From Serpula lacrymans var. lacrymans S7.9 (Eukaryota > Basidiomycota > Agaricomycetes > Boletales > Serpulaceae): a DNA stretch of 64,000 bases. The translations under genes and the position numbers were made by a program. Position 1 is the first letter of the stretch. Every line of letters begins with the position of its first letter. The stretch is from positions 428,720-492,719 of the forward strand of contig NW_006763293.1 in NCBI RefSeq assembly GCF_000218685.1, given 5' to 3'. Of the stretch, positions 1 to 10,273 are shown piece after piece. Below the pieces are notes generated by a model, which was not told the origin of the DNA, did no database searches, and saw nothing but the letters and a program-made list of their open reading frames with translations.

Positions 1-1048
1 TCAATTGAAAGAAGAGGTTCATGGCGGTCATTCCTCCTGCAAGCCCCAAGTGTTGCAAAATTTTCTCGTTGTTTCCTGTCAAAAACAAGGACCTGGTCTC
101 AATTCGATATAGCACAGAAACACAAAATTCAAGTTGTCAAGTAATTCTCGTCTTCCCAACTTTCTTGCTTGTAATCGTTCCGTTGCATTCGTTTCGTTTT
201 TCAATCCTCTACTACGTTGTTTTGTTTTGTCAAGTTCCACACAAGATTCATTATTTGGCAAGTTGATGAAGGTTGAAAACCCTTGGCAAGAGAGGCACTA
301 TTCAAGCTTCCAAGTCAGGCAAGCCATAGAGCACTCAGCTCTGAACATAAGGACAAGCTCTACCGAACAAGTCATTTTTTCAAAGACGTTGTATGGTCAA
401 AATTGCAAGCTGCAGAAGCGAATAGTGAAGATGCCCCTATCGTAACCAAGCTTATCTGGGAGTGGTTCATGCACGAAGTGCCCACTACAACCCCGCTTAT
501 TATGCGTACACAAGTCCGTGTTCAGCACTGCTCGGATGATTGCTGACAACCCTAGGCTTTGGTTTCTTCGGGTAAGGTTGCAGAGCGCTGCTCGGATGAG
601 GGAGTGGTCATACAACCCCTCTTTTCCGATGTTTATTTGTTGGGCTGTTGTCAGAGTTGTAGTGTATGGGACTCAATGTACGAGTACGATCTATATTTTT
701 TATCATATCCAATTTTCTTATTTCTTGGTTCTCATGTCTGCATGACGACGAAGTCAAATGTCTCAAGGATAGAGTATCTCGAACTTCAGTTTGAAGTACA
801 TAATTGCGCCAGTTTCAAACATGTATAGTATGTCATAGTAAGCTGGTATCCTGTCATCATTTGTGGTAAATGATAATCTATTCAGCGGTAATCTGAATCT
901 GACATCTCACTGCAATAACTGCATCCGTTTCATGAAGTGTTGGCTGCATCCTCCGAATCTTCGTACCAAATATGAGCTTTGCCACGAGGATGCCAAACAG
1001 GATACACATCAGAATCAGAATCTGTCAAAGAAATCATCGAGGTGAACA
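1..1048. other. No confident gene; unassigned sequence
   Basis: I find no coding region I can support here. A plus-strand open frame at 283-546 (about 87 codons, containing a WEWF tract) could be a decayed exon, but it has no convincing start and no recognisable domain. Several overlapping frames of similar length exist on both strands, so length alone means little. Confidence 0.3.
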
Positions 1049-1783
1049 TCACTGCCCATCTATATAGACCACACCTTCATCAGACAAGACTACCCCCCGC
1101 TTTAGGAAACGCGAAGGTGAAACATGTAATTGTTCCTCTTCGGATAGCGTGGCTGAACGAATACTTTGCTCATCTGACGTGAGACTCATTAACCTCGTTT
1201 TCTTTGCTTTCTTGGGTGTCTCAGGAGGAGATGTGGCAGGAGATGGCACTCGGTCGAGCGTTGAATCGGAATCGTCATTCTGGGAATAGGGGTAAAGTTT
1301 CGCAAGATGGCTGCCCGCACTAGCAGAGGAGTCAGACTCGCTCTCTGACGCCTCTCGCTTCCGTTTCCTTGGAGGGCACCGAAGCTCCGATTGACGGGGG
1401 CTGAGTGATGCAACCTGAGCCGCGACTGAAGCAGGGGGTACATATGTACCTTCGTCTTCTTCCCCGCTTTCATTTTCATCAATAAAATCAGTCTCATCTT
1501 CTTCTTCAGTTGCTTCTGAGTCGACATCCTGATCTGTCCCAGTGTCATCCTCATCATCACCGTCGTTCCCGCCTTCATCATCCGTGTCGATTCTAAGGCG
1601 CGAGTTCTTTCCTGCGCTTACAACTTTGACACCAAGCGTTAGAATCTCGTCATCCCCGACGTTTGTGCTACTATCATCTGAAAAGGTGCTGTGCACTGGA
1701 CTTGCAGGTAGTGATTGCCGAGAACCCGGGCAGTCTTCAGACTTATCATCATCGCTTTCCGGGTCAGTATTTCGAGGAGATTG
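1049..1783 (-). pseudogene. Acidic C-terminal extension behind an in-frame stop
   Basis: Open minus-strand frame of about 240 codons in exactly the same frame as the gene ending at 1784, separated from it only by one TAG. It is very acidic and Ser-rich (runs of D/E at 1440-1580), followed by a basic RKRKR stretch and several SP/TP sites, as in a disordered nuclear tail. I infer that it is the original C-terminus of the upstream gene, cut off by one nonsense change (a CAG Gln codon to TAG would do it). It could also be a skipped or separately spliced exon. The same kind of acidic, basic-ending tail closes the homologous gene at 3454-4889, which supports this reading. Confidence 0.4.
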
Positions 1784-2816
1784 CTACGTTTGAGAACCAA
1801 GTAAGCCAGCGTCACGATGCATAGTCGTCGAAGTGGATTGATTCACATGTCTGGACTCCAATCCCTCATCCACGTCTTCACTTTCAATCTCTGCATCTTC
1901 CGATTCATGGTAGTCACTGTCCACTCCTGATCCCTCGAATGGACTCTCAATATCCCTAACCCCTCCCTTAATCATATCAGACCACCCTGTATCTTCGCCT
2001 CTATCCCCGATGTGTTCTGTTGCATTACGTCGTACGTAGGGACGTTTTTGGCGCTCCTCGTCGTACTGTTTCTTGAGTTTGAGAAGCGCTCGGTACTATT
2101 ACCAAATAGATATTAGACTTTTAGTGAAAGCTGAGAGGATTAAATACCAACGCACAAAAGGAAAATGATCGCGGGAGGGAAGAAGCAGTAGTTTCATGTA
2201 GCCTTTCCGTTGGTACATACAACTAAACGTATGGTGCTTGTACCGCCCAAAATTGACGATAACATTTGGCATCCCTAGGCCAGATGAAACAGGGTTCGTC
2301 TCGCTGATTATTTGGGCGTAAGCACGGGATATGAGAGGACGTAGCCTGATCGGGGCCAGGGCCCGTGTGTGATCTTGAAGCAACCAGTCGCTCAGGTTGT
2401 CGTTCAAGTCGTGTCTGTTCTTCACGCCTGTGTTGTTCTTCTGCTCTACGCCTTTCTTGTTCTGCGTGCCATACTGTCATTCTTTGAACATGCCGCTGCC
2501 CTCGTGCCTCGCGTCGTGCCAGCTGTGCTTGCCAAGCATTGTAGTGCTGCAGAAAGCCGTTGTGCTGTTTTGAGTTGATTTAATGCATATGTGAGAACTT
2601 GAATGAGCAACGATGTATGGTAGGATTTCAAAAACTTTGTCTGCGCACCCAATTAGAACTTTGTTGAACTCGCCATTGCATATCTCGAGGGAGAATAGAA
2701 CTGAAAGGCTGGCCGAAGTACTGCCTGCCAAACCACACTGGCCTAGCTCCAAGATCTATATCTGAATCTTCAGATAGTTGAGGTTCAGCCATTGTTGAAG
2801 AACTCCCCGCCGACAT
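1784..2816 (-). CDS. Multi-exon protein with two FG-x-Y / W-Y modules (ExoX-C/DUF3820-like)
   Basis: Starts at ATG 2816 (MSAGSSSTMAEPQ). Exon 1 is 2649-2816, then an 84-nt intron (2565-2648); a later intron is 2096-2147 (52 nt). The join between about 2280 and 2390 is uncertain. Exon 1 carries a module beginning PVWFGRQYF and ending SSNW, with an intron right after the Trp and then HNGFLQHYNAWQAQ. A second module begins NFGRYKHHTFS and ends FPFVRW, again with the intron after Trp, followed by YRALLKLKKQY. FG-x-Y...W modules of this kind resemble the short ExoX-like C-terminal/DUF3820 domain, which is a family guess. Between the modules lies an Arg/Glu-rich coiled-coil stretch. A homologous gene lies upstream in the same orientation (3454-4889), so this is a tandem pair. 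The frame stops at TAG 1784, with open acidic sequence continuing beyond. Function unknown. Confidence 0.45.
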
Positions 2817-2834
2817 GAATGTGAGGAGAGCGTC

Positions 2835-3239
2835 CTAGTGACAGCAACAAGTAGAACGAGGATCGTGAACGATATCTTTCTCAACTGAAGCAAGAAAGAA
2901 GTAAGGTGCCTGAACCTCATTGACAGGCTTCAAGAAAATGGACTGCCTGTGGATATCCGCCAGCAGGGCGGTGAGATGTGGGTGTCTTGCAAAGACAGTG
3001 AGAGGGGTTCGACATCCCACAAAACACGGCCGGACTGCTACAATGTGATTTTGTTCGTCGTCATATTGAGTCAATTTAGAGAAATGGCAGACTAGTTTCG
3101 CTGACATGGGCCAACACAGCCTCATCATTGCAATTGCAAATGCCTCAATCACACAATCACCCCTAAAGAATACATCAGTACTTAGTTTGAGACACAAGAG
3201 ACATTTATGCTTGGACCTTCTCTCCATCAGCGGTATCAT
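2835..3239 (-). CDS. Hypothetical 134-residue ORF between the tandem pair
   Basis: Uninterrupted minus-strand frame starting at ATG 3239 (MIPLMERRSKHK) and ending just upstream of the 1784-2816 gene. It contains several Cys/His (KCLLCLKL near the start, CCCH at the end) but no domain I recognise. It may be an independent small gene or an exon whose partners I cannot identify; there is a possible 5' splice site near 3160. Low confidence. Confidence 0.22.
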   Translation of the reverse strand: MIPLMERRSKHKCLLCLKLSTDVFFRGDCVIEAFAIAMMRLCWPMSAKLVCHFSKLTQYDDEQNHIVAVRPCFVGCRTPLTVFARHPHLTALLADIHRQSIFLKPVNEVQAPYFFLASVEKDIVHDPRSTCCCH

Positions 3240-3453
3240 GGAATCTCAAGCGATACAAAACTAATTTACATCCTCTAAGTGCAACGAGTCATCACCAAAA
3301 GTAGCATACAAGGTCCTGATGAACTGACACGAAAGCAGAGAAGAGCGCAAAGAAATCATGGATGACAACAAAGCTACGAATCAGCACGGATATTCACTAA
3401 GTATTTACGCGTGAGAAAGCAAGTGAGAGTGGAGAATGTAGATGTATTCACCT

Positions 3454-4889
3454 TTATGACTTGCAAAAGAGACGTCTTTTAGTCTTTCGATTGGTACTCC
3501 CCTCGTCAGGTTCCTCATCATCAATATTCTCATGACTACGTTTGGATAGAAGCTTGGTAGATTTTTGTTTGCCTTTATCGTCCCCAGATTCTGTACGTTA
3601 ACATTAGAATCGGCGTGCAGCGTCAATGATAGAAACTCAAACCATCCACTACCATTTCGACACCTGAGTCATCCTCTTCTGTAAACGAGGCCACGGGGAA
3701 CCTTCTACCCATCAGAGAGCACACAGGGTAAGATTCAGCATCGGATTCGACATCTGATCCCCAATCATGACATCCGTCGAGGTCATGATCCGGGATAGCT
3801 CCTTCATTTGCATCTTTGGCTCCTTTATATAAGCTTTGGGTATCACTACGAAGGGTATACTTGCGAAGGGAGTTTGCGTCACCCTGAAAAATATATTCCT
3901 GGCCATCGATATCGCTGTTGTAATCGTTTTCCAGGAAATGTTCTAAACTACCAGCTCTCACTGATTTGGAAGGACACACTGGACGAGGCAATAACTGCGA
4001 AGAAGCCCGAATATGGGTTTCACCAAGATGTACCTGTGTGCCATTCGGGGTGTCGCCAGAGGGTGTAGGTGAGGGTTTATACTCGCTATCGTCCTGAGAT
4101 GAGCCAACGCCATCTTTCCGCGTTCCATTATGGTGCGAAGAGGCTAGAGATAGCTGAGAGAAAGATTGTGAAAAGTGTTCATCTTCTTCACCATCCACGA
4201 TAGTTTTTGCTCGTGGCAATCCTAGCGGTGCATTGAGTAGTCCTTCATTAACATGGAGTGATTTTTTTTACTGATGGGCTGGTTTGGGAGCTTAATCCTG
4301 CTACAGCGATTCCAGAAAGTACCGCAGTGATTGCACAGGGGCCACACTCAAGAAGGGTCGTGGAAGCCTGTGAGCCTGTTGTATGTTCAGGCTCCCCTCT
4401 ACCTTCCACATCGTTCTCTACGATTGTCTCGACGCGTTTTCCCTGCTCCTCTTCATCATGGTTGGTTTCCCCGTTACTATTAGTCTCCTCCAGATCGTTG
4501 CCTTCACGCGTAGAAACGATTGCAGCCTGTTGAAGACGTGACTCTTCTCTTGCTTCCTTCTGTGCTTTCCACGCGTTATGCTTATCATTGAGCTCACAAA
4601 ATTCCCTGTACTAGCAACCCAATCAACTGAGACGAGTAACCGCTGGAAGGAACGTGCATACCCAACTACAATGTGAGCGATCGGGATGGAGGTGCCAGTT
4701 GATGCTATGCTGGGGTAGAGCGTCAAATCGCCATCCCTTCCAGATTTCCCCGAACCAGATGCGCTTTGCACCAGGTGGCTCTGCATCGTCTTCATCAGGT
4801 AGTTGAGGTTGTTGTTGCGGGACCTCCGGTAGAGGATGTCCCCCATCCATTGAGATTTGTACCCCACATGTCGCGTTTGTTTCGGCCAT
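3454..4889 (-). CDS. Multi-exon homologue of the 1784-2816 gene, one FG-x-Y / W-Y module
   Basis: Starts at ATG 4889 (MAETNATCGVQISMD). Exon 1 (4662-4889) encodes RIWFGEIWKGWRF...CSW; a 51-nt intron (4611-4661) sits immediately after the Trp codon, the same position as in the neighbouring gene, and exon 2 opens YREFCELNDKHNAWKAQ. Exon 2 continues as a charged disordered region; the join near 4220-4320 is uncertain. A long exon (3643 to about 4219) of low-complexity Ser/Asp/Glu sequence is followed by a 52-nt intron (3591-3642) and a last exon (3454-3590) ending in a basic KRRLFCKS and TAA. The shared module, intron phase and acidic tail show that the two genes are paralogues. Length is roughly 400 residues. 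Function unknown; the basic-acidic tail suggests a nuclear protein, but that is inference. Confidence 0.5.
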
Positions 4890-5704
4890 TCCTGAAAACT
4901 AGGGAGTATATCGGTTAACTACAAGAAACCGACAAGAGACGTGCATATTCACTTGGAACGTATCTAATTGAATCGTTGTACAAAACCGAGCTGCGAACGC
5001 GTTAGTTTATATATGGCGTCACATTGCCGCATTTTCCCCATGTAAACGTGCACATCAATTACACTGGTCTCTCCCAGCAACCACAATACAGTAGCACATG
5101 CGAGAACATGCACGAAATACAGTACAAGGGGTTGAAGTTCTGGGGTTGCTGACGAAGCTCGGGGTGGAGCTTACGTGCAAGCACAGTAAACCAGTGTTGA
5201 TGGGACGTAACTTGAACTTCCCGACCTGAGAATTCTGTAATGCTAATGGTCAAAATTTGAGAACATTGGGGTACGTGCCTTGTGGTCACCTGTTATCACC
5301 AATATTCTGGGCAGGACGATACTTTTGTGATCGGGTCATGTACGAGCCAGACTTGTTTCGTTGCACTGGTGAACCACGACGATTCCGTAGATTATATCTT
5401 ATTCCGGGCGAAGAACGGCAAAGATTCAGCCGGAAAGCTTTTGATATCAAAGAAGCATCCAAAGATAAGTTAAAGCACACGCGTTTAAATTGGCAGGCGC
5501 ATTTCAATTCAAGGCAACATTTAATAAGACTGCCAATTCGAGATTTCAAATACGTTGGAACTTCGAGACCAAAAATGTCCACAGTCGTCGTTTGGTTGCC
5601 ATTGTCCCGCTTGAAAACCAAACAAGGACTCCGATAACAGATAAAATCCAAGTAAAAAGACTTACAGGTAAAGATACGCATCTAGATGTGTGTACTGTGA
5701 GGAG
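4890..5704. other. No confident gene; one unassigned minus ORF
   Basis: The longest frame here is a minus-strand 131-codon ORF (5286-5681) reading SSPGIRYNLRNRRGSPVQRNKSG near its end. It looks protein-like, with balanced composition and a plausible hydrophobic beta pattern, but I cannot place it in a family or find its other exons. Confidence 0.25.
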
Positions 5705-5835
5705 CGTCCACAAAGTTTCAGGTTGAGGAAAGTGCAGTTGTGGATTCAATTGATCGGAGGCTCAAATATTCATTCCGCTCCTTCATTCTTCTCTTTCCGG
5801 TGTATCAATCAACGTCTATGTAATACTCGATGATT
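5705..5835. repeat. Dispersed repeat shared with about 18797-18925
   Basis: The segment around TGGATTCAATTGATCGGAGG and the following roughly 100 nt, including TCATTCTTCTCTTT and ACTCGATG, recur in the same orientation at 18797-18925 with small indels. Neither copy has coding potential that I can support, so this is an unclassified short dispersed repeat. Confidence 0.6.
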
Positions 5836-5855
5836 GACCAATTGACCAATTGACC

Positions 5856-6252
5856 GTATGACGCTCCGTTTGCACTTTTATTCAAAGTGCGACAGCGAGA
5901 AATTTTCGGTGCGAAATATGGTGGATTGCGCAAAAAACAGACGAAAATTCGCGCGATATAGGGGAGCTGCGCGAACAAGAGACGAAAAACCCACACGAAA
6001 TGACACCAAGTCAAGTTACTCTAGCTAGATCCTACTAAGTAAATTGTACTAGAGCAGCATAAACACTCAATCTAGGCTTTACTTGAACCTAGTTTTAACT
6101 CGAGGGGAACAGCTCAACATTAAAAGCCATTGGATTGTAGAGTAAATGAGAACAAAAAAACCGGATATACTTTAAGGAATGTAGTATTAGAAAAGATTGT
6201 AAGCAGATAAAAAAGAGCGTCAGAAATCAACAGGAAGGATTAGTTGCTCGGC
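5856..6252 (-). repeat. Conserved 3' flank of a duplicated gene unit, starts with a hairpin
   Basis: Non-coding sequence downstream of the minus-strand gene at 6253-7859. It begins TATGACGCTCCG and then the inverted repeat GCACTTT-TATTC-AAAGTGC. The same flank, hairpin included, is present at 29094-29520 beside a second copy of the gene, and a degenerate copy of the hairpin end sits at 11398-11480. Conservation extending well outside the coding region indicates that the whole unit was duplicated or is mobile. Confidence 0.65.
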
Positions 6253-7859
6253 TCAGTTACTGATGTAGGGCCAAATAAGCTCAAGTAGGTCAAAGTCAGC
6301 TTGCCATGGGTTCTTTAAAAAAGCCGGATCCTGCAATAACCAAGACGGATATCTGGTCTCGCCATTCTCCACACGGATATACTTGGCAGGTCGTGATATC
6401 GGAGGACTACTTTGTAGCTGAGGGCTGTTGGGGGGGGATTCCGACTTGGCTTTCAAGAACACTAAATTAAGCATGGTGGTTCAGCAGGCCTTCAACCGCA
6501 ATGCAATCTGTTGCTTACAAGGTTCCCTCATTTTTGGATCCACCTTGTCATCGACGAACTCGATGGAACTTGAAGTATCATCCTGGGGAGCGACGGCTTG
6601 ACACCGCATTAAAACTGGTGTGTTAGCATGATTATATTGATAAGAGACGTACTTTTCGACCGTTTTGAAACCTGAAATGTACGGGGACTTCTTTCTTGGA
6701 TGGGCTCATCAATGTCACTGTCAACTTTATAGATCCGCTTGAGACATGGCATAGAAGCAACTAAGTGTGGATATCATTAGCAGTTGCTAACCCATTATAC
6801 TGACCAATAAAAATGTATCACGGTTCCGGTTCCTTGAACTTTGAGCACATGTCGTGGAGATATCTCTGTCCAATTGCGACACTACCTCATTGTTGTCATT
6901 CTCTGGAAAATCTAATAAATATAAAGCATTGGAGGTGCAACCAGAGGTTGTATTCCAACTTTCAAACACATTCCGTGGCACTAACAAACGAAGTGCAATG
7001 GTGGTTAGTTTAGGGAATGAATTGATTTTGACAATGTACCGACCATGACTCGAGTGTTCCCAGTACTGCTCTTTTCCAGGCCTCTGTAATGATATAAATC
7101 CTTGCCGGAGGGCTTGTCCTTTGGGACTAAAGCAATTTTACGGTTTTCCTTTGCCATCAAAACCCATGCAGATTTGGTCGTCTTGCCCTTGGTGTAATTA
7201 TCTACATACTCAAATGGGCTTGGAAAGATCCGACGAAGGTAAGTGTCAACTTCATCATGGGTCCATTCCCTAGAAAATGAGAGTTCACCCGCTTCGTTGT
7301 CGATATAAGAGCATCCATGGGATGCAAGCATGTCAATCTCAATCCGACTTGGAGCTTTGACGTCTCGTAACCGGCCAGCTGTCTATTAAGTACAAAAGGG
7401 GGTTGTCAGCACTACATCTTTTGGTAGAGAAAGGACTTACATTGATTCGATTGATCAACAAGATCCATTGGCTGACTTTGACTTTGTTTGAACCCTTCTT
7501 GCTGGATGCCTGCCTTGGCAAAGGCTGTGGAGCACGACGATACATGGATTCCTTTCGAGCACTCCGCAGTGACAAACGACGTTCAGCAGGTTGGCCAGGT
7601 AGCGTTCCCACACTTCGCATAAAATATCACGAACTTTTTTCACCCCAACACCAGAGCCTGATGGCACGGTTGCTTCCTGCAACAGAGATGGTGGGCTTGA
7701 AGACGGCAATACTTTCGGATGTTTGCTGGGTCCATGTGTACACTCTTGGCACTGGAGAGGAGGTTTTGAATCAAGAGGAGGGAGGCAAACCTCACATTGA
7801 CAATTTGAGCCATCCTTCATCTCTGCCCTGCAATAGCCTGGCTTGTCGGTAGGATCCAT
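6253..7859 (-). CDS. Multi-exon gene of a mushroom repeat-associated family, N-terminal Cys cluster
   Basis: Likely start ATG 7859 (MDPTDKPGYCRAEMKDG). The N-terminus holds a Cys/His cluster (C-x-C-x2-C, then CQECTHG), consistent with a small zinc-binding module, followed by a basic linker. A middle exon (about 7030-7390, after an intron ending AG at about 7384) encodes SREWTHDEVDTYLRRIFPSP and a mixed alpha/beta segment. A further exon (about 6790-6970) includes NVFESWNTTSGCTS, and the last exon (6253-6474) reads RPAKYIRVENG...LLQDPAF and stops at 6253. Internal intron borders are only partly resolved. The W-T-x2-E/D-V-D...F-P-x-P-F core is a pattern I associate with large unnamed families in Agaricomycetes; no biochemical role is known to me. 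A second, broken copy lies at 29500-30490. Confidence 0.45.
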
Positions 7860-7998
7860 GGAATGTGTCGAGGAGGGTGGGAGGGATGGGAGAGCATGCA
7901 CTGGGTATGTTCAGTTGGACATGCATACCGCGCATGGGGGTTTTGAGAAGTCCGGGAAACAGCTGCTGACTAATCTCCAATCTAGTTTAGCCACTACA

Positions 7999-8303
7999 AT
8001 GCCGTGCAAATATATCTTACATCACTCCTGCGTCATGCTCGCTATCGGGGCTGCCATTGGCTCCTCGATCACTTATGTAAGTAATTTGAAATTGTCGTTT
8101 TTGTATTTATCTAATCTATCTAATCTAATATTATGTAGTTTTACGTGAAATGCTCACTTGATAACATGAACGCCCTGCTAGCGGATATCGTGGTGAGCTG
8201 GACACCATATCTTCTTCATTTTCTGATGTAGTACTGTTTTTTCTTAACAGGATCACACAGCTGAAGACACCAGGCATTCTGGGGTCATCCAATCTGTCCC
8301 AAT
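7999..8303 (+). pseudogene. 5' part of a small gene cut off by an LTR-like repeat
   Basis: ATG at 7999 opens MPCKYILHHSCVMLAIGAAI, a hydrophobic N-terminus like a signal anchor. Two clean intron-like gaps follow: GTAAGT...TGTAG (about 8077-8139) and GTGAGC...AACAG (about 8193-8258), joining frames that read YVKCSLDNMNALLADIV and DHTAEDTRHSGVIQSVP. The frame then runs straight into the 633-bp repeat starting at 8304. I infer a small host gene truncated by that insertion. It is divergent to the gene at 6253-7859. Confidence 0.35.
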
Positions 8304-8936
8304 GCTGTCGATGATGAGAACTGTTGTTAGAAAACCACACACAAAACAAACTAACACACAATCCTCCCAGATTCCATGGAATTTGTTTATGGGCTTTGCC
8401 TCCTAGAACAGTGGGTGCTCTGGTTGTTCATGGGGTGGTATGTATAATAATCCTTCAAAGTAAAACCCAGAGATGTATGGATGTGGGTTTTGAGGAGGAG
8501 GGATAGTTAAATTATAGAAGATAGGGGCTTATGACGAGTATGGATGAGCACTACCTTGCTAATTGTAGCATAAGGTGACAAGCTGACAGGGTTCCCAGTG
8601 ATAGCAGGCTTCTGACGCACAGACTGTAGTGCTCAGAAGGACTCTAATTAAAAGGGATGACAATAACTTCAGAAGTGGCAAGTGATGATGGCAGTAGTTA
8701 ACAGTGGTAAAAGTGGGAAGTGTTGTGACCACACTGGATCACAAGTAGCAGAGTAGTGAACTTGAGAGTAGAGAAGAAGTCTGGATTGGAGTTCTTATTT
8801 TTACAAGGTAAAATACAGGGGTTTATATAGTAAAAGAAAGGTAGGCTATGTACAGTATAGCTGTGCAAAAAGAATGAGAAAGAACATGAAGGAAGGAATA
8901 TACACTGACAAATCCTGTATAAGTAGTACAGGATAA
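8304..8936 (-). repeat. LTR-like repeat, copy 1 (minus orientation)
   Basis: Reverse complement of 40620-41247 over its whole length; its end portion also matches 35599-35820. In element orientation it has a promoter-like TATA (CTATATAAACC equivalent near 8825) about a third of the way in, and ends in ...ATCGACAGC. It has no coding content. Size, promoter and dispersed full-length copies fit a solo LTR, but the termini are not classical TG...CA with a clear target duplication (GCATT on both sides is a weak candidate), so I leave the class open. It interrupts the small gene to its left. Confidence 0.6.
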
Positions 8937-9688
8937 TTTAATGCATGCTGAGGACTCAAAAGTGATTCATTTTACTGTGATGCCAGTATACTAATAGGGC
9001 AGGAGGAAAAACAAGTCGGGAAGGAGGATTCTTCCAGGAGAGTGGATGACATGAATTTGTCCATCACTTTGCCAGCAAAACAATAATGGGTGCTTGGAGA
9101 AAATCCCTTGGTGGTGTCAAGTTGTCCAGTGATGTTCGCAATAGTAGGACCTAGTGCACAATATGGGTGCAACATACAATAGATCAGCAAAAATTAGTTA
9201 CAACAAGACTTTCTACATACAGCACCATATGACTTGCTCAGAGCCACTTGGACTCTTTATTTTTCCTGCACATTCAGTTTCTAAAAGTGATCATTTAATC
9301 AAGTGGCCTAAGGATTTGGCCAACCTTAATGTTATTACCAGGGACTAAAAATGTCTATCCTTCCATTGAGTATTCACGGACAGAAGGGGGAGATGGATAT
9401 TTTATATTTTGCAAGAACTAGTCCCTGCAGCTGCAACTTAGAGTCAATCTCACCTCCAATTTGTCTCCAAACAGGGAGATTTGAGTTTGTGTCAATTGTC
9501 ACAAGGAATGTAAGACCAAAGAACATTATGAAGCCTAGATAACTTTGCTTGGAATATGTGGTGAGGCCCCCTCATAAGATCATAGACTTCTGAATATGTA
9601 GTAGAATCCTACACTAGAATAAATAAATAAATTAGTGCTATTTTCCCCATAACAATTGGATGCACTGCTCTGGGAGGCATATCAATCC
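8937..9688. other. Unassigned CpG-poor sequence
   Basis: I see no gene here. CpG is nearly absent while TpG/CpA are common, as expected for an old methylated repeat. Short frames (minus 8972-9190) have no recognisable domain. Confidence 0.4.
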
Positions 9689-9691
9689 TAA

Positions 9692-10270
9692 GGGCCCATT
9701 CGGCAGCCACCGTTTCAAAACAAGAGCCATTTGCAAACGCGCTTATGTTGAATGAGCTGAGAGGCAAACAAAATTTATCATGCTATGTCACGTCATGTTA
9801 CACAAATTTCAGGATTGTACATTAAGTAAGCTTAGGTCTCAATAATCGATGCTACCACATGATGTAACTTGGCCCATGACAACCAGCACAAGGAGGCAGA
9901 TTAGTTTGATTTTTTGTCATCTTTGCCACAGAAAATCTACCTCATCTTTATAAGGCACCAATTTTTTTTTGAGTTCTGCTCACAGAAATCTATCTATTTA
10001 TCAAGTCCATCTTTTCTTGCAAAAAAAAAAAACCTAAGTAGTTCATATTGAGCAAGAAGATAGTGTTTTCTAGTTTGTCACCAAGTGTAACACTTTCCAT
10101 CTTATCTTATTGGTACTCAGTGGTGTGACAAGCTCTTTTCAAAACAAACTGTGTCGCTGAACATGTCAGCTCGTTCCAAAACGGGCCCGCTTTGAAAGGG
10201 CACCATTTTGAAATGAAATGAGATTTTTTTGGCGGGCGACAATTTGAAACGGTGGCTGCCAAATGGGCCC
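9692..10270. mobile_element. PIF/Harbinger-like MITE with TIRs and TAA target duplication
   Basis: 579-bp element with terminal inverted repeats of about 28 bp: the left end starts GGGCCCATTCGGCAGCCACC and the right end is the complement of GGGCCCATTTGGCAGCCACC, with CGTTTCAAA following in both. It is flanked by TAA at 9689-9691 and 10271-10273. A 3-bp T-W-A target duplication with GGGCC-type ends is characteristic of the PIF/Harbinger superfamily (established knowledge). No transposase is encoded, so it is a non-autonomous MITE. It lies at the end of, and has partly been read into, a minus-strand open frame (10107-10616). Confidence 0.8.
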
Positions 10271-10273
10271 TAA

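Noticed and set aside
283..546. Plus-strand ORF near the left edge as a gene
   Set aside because: No start in good context, no domain, and competing frames of the same size.
5856..5900. Helitron 3' terminus (hairpin near an element end)
   Set aside because: The hairpin is there, but no CTRR end follows at the right distance, and no Rep/helicase or 5' TC end was found.
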